The notes beneath the pieces were generated by a model. It did no database searches, was not told the DNA's origin, and worked only from the letters and a program-made list of their open reading frames with translations. Below, in pieces: positions 4,317 through 7,132 of a DNA stretch of 7,132 bases. The stretch is from Pseudomonadota bacterium (GTDB lineage: Bacteria > Desulfobacterota > Desulfobacteria > Desulfobacterales > C00003060). Every line of letters starts with the position of its first letter. Positions within the stretch are counted from its first letter, which is position 1. The position numbers were made by a program, and so were the translations under genes. The stretch is from positions 1-7,132 of the forward strand of contig JADFWI010000486.1 in assembly GCA_015222985.1 (NCBI GenBank), given 5' to 3'.

Positions 4317-6968
4317 ATGGGCGATCTTCACCGAACCGTTTTCCATGACCAGCACAAGGCCCTGGGCGCCAAGATCGTGGAATTTGTTGGCTGGGAAATG
4401 CCTATTCTTTACCCCGCCGGCATCTTGAACGAGCACCTGGCCACCCGCAAAAGAGCAGGGCTTTTTGATGTCTCCCACATGGGCCGGTTCATTGTCCGAG
4501 GCGCCGGGGCGCTGAAGTTCCTTCAGCACGTCTTGACTAACAACGCTGAAGCCCTCGACATTATTACGGTAGGAGCCCAGTACACGTTTATTCAGAACGA
4601 GACCGGCGGGGCAGTGGACGACGCCTATCTTTATCGCTTTGTCGAGGATGAGTATCTCTTGGTCGTCAACGCCGCCAATCTCGAAAAAGACTGGGATCAT
4701 TGTCAGGCGATCGTGAAAAATTTCGATGACGTCGAACTGATGGACCTCAGTGAAAAAATTGCCATGCTTTCACTTCAGGGGCCAAAATCCCGTGAGATCC
4801 TGGAAGGGATCATCGAATCCGGTCCCATGCCGGAACCCATGCGAAACACCGTGAGTATAGTGACAATAGCTGGCGCTGAGGTGAAAGTAGCCCGCACGGG
4901 CTATACGGGCGAGCCGTTGTGTTTCGAGCTGTTTGTGAACCGGGACGACGCTCCGAAGCTGTGGGACGTCGTCATAGCAAAAGGAGCGAGCCCTATCGGC
5001 CTTGGCGCCCGCGATACACTGCGACTGGAAGCGGCGCTGCCACTCTATGGGAATGAGTTGGGCGAAGACCCTGAGGGGAAGGAAATCCCCATTTTTGCCT
5101 GCCCGTTGGCAAAATTTGCTGTCAGCTTTTCTCCACTCAAAGGGGATTTTCCGGGCAAAGACAAGCTGGCCGTGCAGCATGAGGCTTTCAAGAGAATCGT
5201 CTTCCGGGACTATTCGCGCATTGCTGACCTGCCGCGGATCATCCAGCCCATTGCTGTGGCAGGACGAGGCGTTGCCCGCCACGGAGCCAAGGTGTTGAAG
5301 GATGGCAAGCACGTGGGCTATGTGACCAGCGGCACCATGGTCCCCATGTGGAGCGTTGAGGGTGAAGGGCTCGAATCTGCGCAGACCGACCAACAACAGT
5401 TGCGCTCCATCTGTCTTGCATACGTTGACAGTGACATCATCCAGGACGACCGGCTTACCATAGACATCCGCGGTAAGGCCGTTGACGCTGTGGCCGTGCA
5501 GTTCCACATGCGCTCTGATGCGCCTCCCTATGCCAGGCCCATCATCTTTGATCACGAAATAGAAGAGGAGGCGCTCCCTGCGGGTAATAGGCCCACCAAG
5601 GCCCTGCGGCTGATGGAAAAAGCCGTAGATAACACCCAATGGCGGCAACGCCAGTGTATCAACCTCATTCCCTCAGAGATGACAGCTTCGCCCACGGTCC
5701 GGCTCCTTTCGGTCATGGACCCGGCCTTTCGCTATGCAGAGCACAAGAAGGCCCCGGCGTTTTACGATTTTGAGATCTTTTACTACCAGGGCACCGAGTT
5801 TATAGGCGAAGTTGAACGGATGCTGGAAGAGGAAATGAAGGAATTCCTCGGCTGTGAAAACGTAGAAACGCGTCTCGTTAGCGGGCAGATGGCCAATACA
5901 GGCGTATTCAGCGCCATGGTCGACTATATCAATCGCGCTGACCGCAAGGTTGAGCCGCGGCGCATTCGCCAGGTCATGAACAATCATATTGGCAAGGGTG
6001 GCCACCTGAGCGCCCAACCCATGGGCGCCTTGAAAGACTTTGTGGCCCGGGACCCGCGCACAGAGCGCCCGGCTGTGGTGAAATTCCCTGTCTTGGCCGA
6101 CAATCCACACAAGATGGACGTGCCCGCCACGCTGAAGTTGATCGATCAGTATCAACCGGAATTCATCGTTTTTGGAAAAAGCATGGTGCTGCACAAGGAG
6201 CCCGTCGCCGAGATCCGCCAGTTCCTCGACGCCCAGGGGATCGATGCCGTGATCATGTACGATATGGCCCATGTGCTGGGACTTATCGGACCGCATTTTC
6301 AGCAGCCCTTTGACGAAGGGGCGGACCTGGTCACCGGATCCACGCACAAGACCTTCTTTGGCACACAGCGCGGTGTGGTGGGAAGCCGCTATGAGGAACA
6401 CGAAGAACGTTACGAACTTTGGGAATCCTTGCTCCGGCGGGCCTTCCCCGGAGCGGTTTCCAACCATCACCTGGGCACGCTGCTGGGCCTGCTTTTGGCC
6501 GCTTACGAGATGAACCACTTCAAGGACGAATATCAGCCCAGGGTCATCGCAAATGCCAAGGCATTCGCACGGGCACTCAAGGACGCTGGATTAGACGTTG
6601 ACGGCGACGCGGCCATTGACTTCACGGAAACCCACCAGGTCATTGTCGATGTCGGTTACAGCCACGGACCGGAGATTGCCAAGCGGCTCGAAGCCAATAA
6701 TATCATCTGCAACTACCAGGCGAACACGGATGAGGAGGGGTTTACTGCCTCGGGCGCTTTGCGGATGGGTGTTTCTGAAATGACGCGATTTGGCATGGAA
6801 GAAGACGACTTCCGCACCCTGGCAGGCCTTATTTACGATGTCGCGAAAAAGGATCGTAATGTCACCGAAGAGGTGAAGGCCTTACGGAAACGTTTCCTTG
6901 AACTTCGGTTTTGCTTTCGTGGTGACGAATATGCTGATGTGCTTCAGAATCTCCACGGGCTTCTGTGA
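4317..6968 (+). CDS. gcvT-glyA: Fusion of aminomethyltransferase (GcvT) and serine hydroxymethyltransferase (SHMT)
   Basis: One uninterrupted 883-residue frame joins two folate enzymes. Residues 1-405 are GcvT, which transfers the one-carbon unit from aminomethyl-lipoyl-GcvH to THF and frees ammonia: FVGWEMPILYPAG (22-34), DVSHMG, GGAVDD with catalytic Asp101, VNAAN, RTGYTGEP and GLGARDTLRLEA. About 17 extra residues (345-362) interrupt the C-terminal domain after TSGTMVP. After a linker (about 406-427), residues 428-883 are a complete SHMT: LIPSE (Ser453), RYAE (Tyr473, Glu475), FYYQGTE, GGHLS (His563), DMAH (Asp649, His652), PLP lysine in STHKT (Lys678) and the substrate-carboxylate arginine in SGALRMG (Arg816). 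All main SHMT catalytic residues are retained. Its wording (YQGTE, GADLVTGSTHKTF) recalls archaeal-type SHMT more than E. coli GlyA. The fusion would keep methylene-THF production and use in one chain. Activity of both halves is inferred from motifs. Confidence 0.95.
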   Translation: MGDLHRTVFHDQHKALGAKIVEFVGWEMPILYPAGILNEHLATRKRAGLFDVSHMGRFIVRGAGALKFLQHVLTNNAEALDIITVGAQYTFIQNETGGAVDDAYLYRFVEDEYLLVVNAANLEKDWDHCQAIVKNFDDVELMDLSEKIAMLSLQGPKSREILEGIIESGPMPEPMRNTVSIVTIAGAEVKVARTGYTGEPLCFELFVNRDDAPKLWDVVIAKGASPIGLGARDTLRLEAALPLYGNELGEDPEGKEIPIFACPLAKFAVSFSPLKGDFPGKDKLAVQHEAFKRIVFRDYSRIADLPRIIQPIAVAGRGVARHGAKVLKDGKHVGYVTSGTMVPMWSVEGEGLESAQTDQQQLRSICLAYVDSDIIQDDRLTIDIRGKAVDAVAVQFHMRSDAPPYARPIIFDHEIEEEALPAGNRPTKALRLMEKAVDNTQWRQRQCINLIPSEMTASPTVRLLSVMDPAFRYAEHKKAPAFYDFEIFYYQGTEFIGEVERMLEEEMKEFLGCENVETRLVSGQMANTGVFSAMVDYINRADRKVEPRRIRQVMNNHIGKGGHLSAQPMGALKDFVARDPRTERPAVVKFPVLADNPHKMDVPATLKLIDQYQPEFIVFGKSMVLHKEPVAEIRQFLDAQGIDAVIMYDMAHVLGLIGPHFQQPFDEGADLVTGSTHKTFFGTQRGVVGSRYEEHEERYELWESLLRRAFPGAVSNHHLGTLLGLLLAAYEMNHFKDEYQPRVIANAKAFARALKDAGLDVDGDAAIDFTETHQVIVDVGYSHGPEIAKRLEANNIICNYQANTDEEGFTASGALRMGVSEMTRFGMEEDDFRTLAGLIYDVAKKDRNVTEEVKALRKRFLELRFCFRGDEYADVLQNLHGLL

Positions 6969-7050
6969 ACGGAGGGATCAACGAGCGGATTTGAAAACCG
7001 TGGTTTGCAATCTATGATGGCCCACATGGCACATCCCGGATTGCACATAG

Positions 7051-7125
7051 GTAACCGTTCACGGTTACAAAAAAATGAACATCGAACATCGAACGTCCAA
7101 CATCGAATGTTGAATGGGAAAAGAT
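7051..7125 (+). repeat. 75-bp dispersed repeat, copy 2 (downstream of gcvT-glyA)
   Basis: This is the direct-repeat partner of 4229-4303, offset by 2822 bp and differing at a single base. Here the leading hairpin is perfect: GTAACCG (7051-7057), loop TTCA, CGGTTAC (7062-7068). The stretch between the fusion stop and this repeat (6969-7050) holds a 7-bp inverted repeat, TGCAATC (7006-7012) with GATTGCA (7039-7045), but no T-run, so no convincing terminator. The match ends at 7125, where ATGAAGAAA begins one base earlier. Confidence 0.9.
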
Positions 7126-7132
7126 GAAGAAA
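7124..7132 (+). other. Possible start of a further gene, cut by the window edge
   Basis: ATG AAG AAA runs to the last base of the window, a common lysine-rich start, and begins at the end of repeat copy 2. The preceding GGGAAAAG is at best a weak ribosome-binding site. Only three codons are visible, so this is only a candidate. It is noted because copy 1 also ends just before a start codon. Confidence 0.15.

Noticed and set aside
4188..4700. 170-codon minus-strand frame running into the divergent control region
   Set aside because: Most of it is opposite the GcvT start. The rest is the translated repeat and promoter region, with low-complexity, unrecognised peptide.
4770..5648. 292-codon open frame on the minus strand, opposite the GcvT half
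   Set aside because: It is antisense to conserved GcvT motifs, with no family features of its own; treated as a shadow.
5673..6518. 281-codon open frame on the minus strand, opposite the SHMT half
   Set aside because: It lies wholly antisense to well-conserved SHMT sequence, shows no recognisable protein family, and is explained by codon bias of the plus-strand gene.
4229..7125. The flanked unit as a composite transposon
   Set aside because: No transposase, no terminal inverted repeats at the unit ends and no target-site duplication seen; the unit contains only a metabolic gene.
7014..7127. 37-codon plus-strand ORF reading through repeat copy 2
   Set aside because: No ribosome-binding site, and most codons come from the repeat; no protein-like conservation visible.

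Overview
The window holds a nearly complete glycine cleavage system (GCS) locus arranged as two divergent transcription units around a 240-bp control region (4077-4316). Leftward (minus strand) run gcvH, gcvPA, gcvPB and lipB, tightly packed: gcvH and gcvPA abut with no gap, gcvPA and gcvPB overlap by ATGA, and a 21-codon mini-ORF bridges gcvPB and lipB. Rightward (plus strand) is one long gene for an 883-residue protein that joins an aminomethyltransferase (GcvT, T-protein) to a serine hydroxymethyltransferase (SHMT/GlyA) in one chain. The dihydrolipoamide dehydrogenase (L-protein) and lipA are not in the window.

How the genes work together: LipB puts an octanoyl group on GcvH Lys69, which LipA would convert to lipoyl. 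GcvPA/GcvPB (split P-protein, PLP on GcvPB Lys275) decarboxylate glycine and load aminomethyl onto the lipoyl arm. The GcvT half moves the one-carbon unit to tetrahydrofolate with release of ammonia. The attached SHMT half can use that methylene-THF with a second glycine to make serine. The reversible chemistry would also suit the opposite direction, as in the reductive glycine pathway. Which direction operates cannot be read from the DNA.

Organism: a bacterium with medium GC content. The split P-protein, the gcv-lipB linkage and the dispersed palindromic and heptad repeats suggest an anaerobic deltaproteobacterium (Desulfobacterota, sulfate-reducer type). This is inference from gene style, not a database match.

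Layout: 1-141 non-coding with two inverted-repeat elements; 142-816 lipB; 813-878 mini-ORF resembling the N-terminus of an alpha/beta-hydrolase; 886-2343 gcvPB; 2340-3671 gcvPA; 3672-4076 gcvH; 4077-4316 divergent promoter region with the first copy of a 75-bp repeat; 4317-6968 gcvT-glyA fusion; 6969-7132 non-coding with the second copy of the 75-bp repeat (74/75 identical, same orientation), possibly leading into another gene at the window edge.

Most notable are the GcvT-SHMT fusion, the archaeal look of its SHMT half, the near-identical repeats flanking that gene, and the hydrolase-like remnant in front of lipB. No CRISPR array, transposase, tRNA or rRNA was seen.
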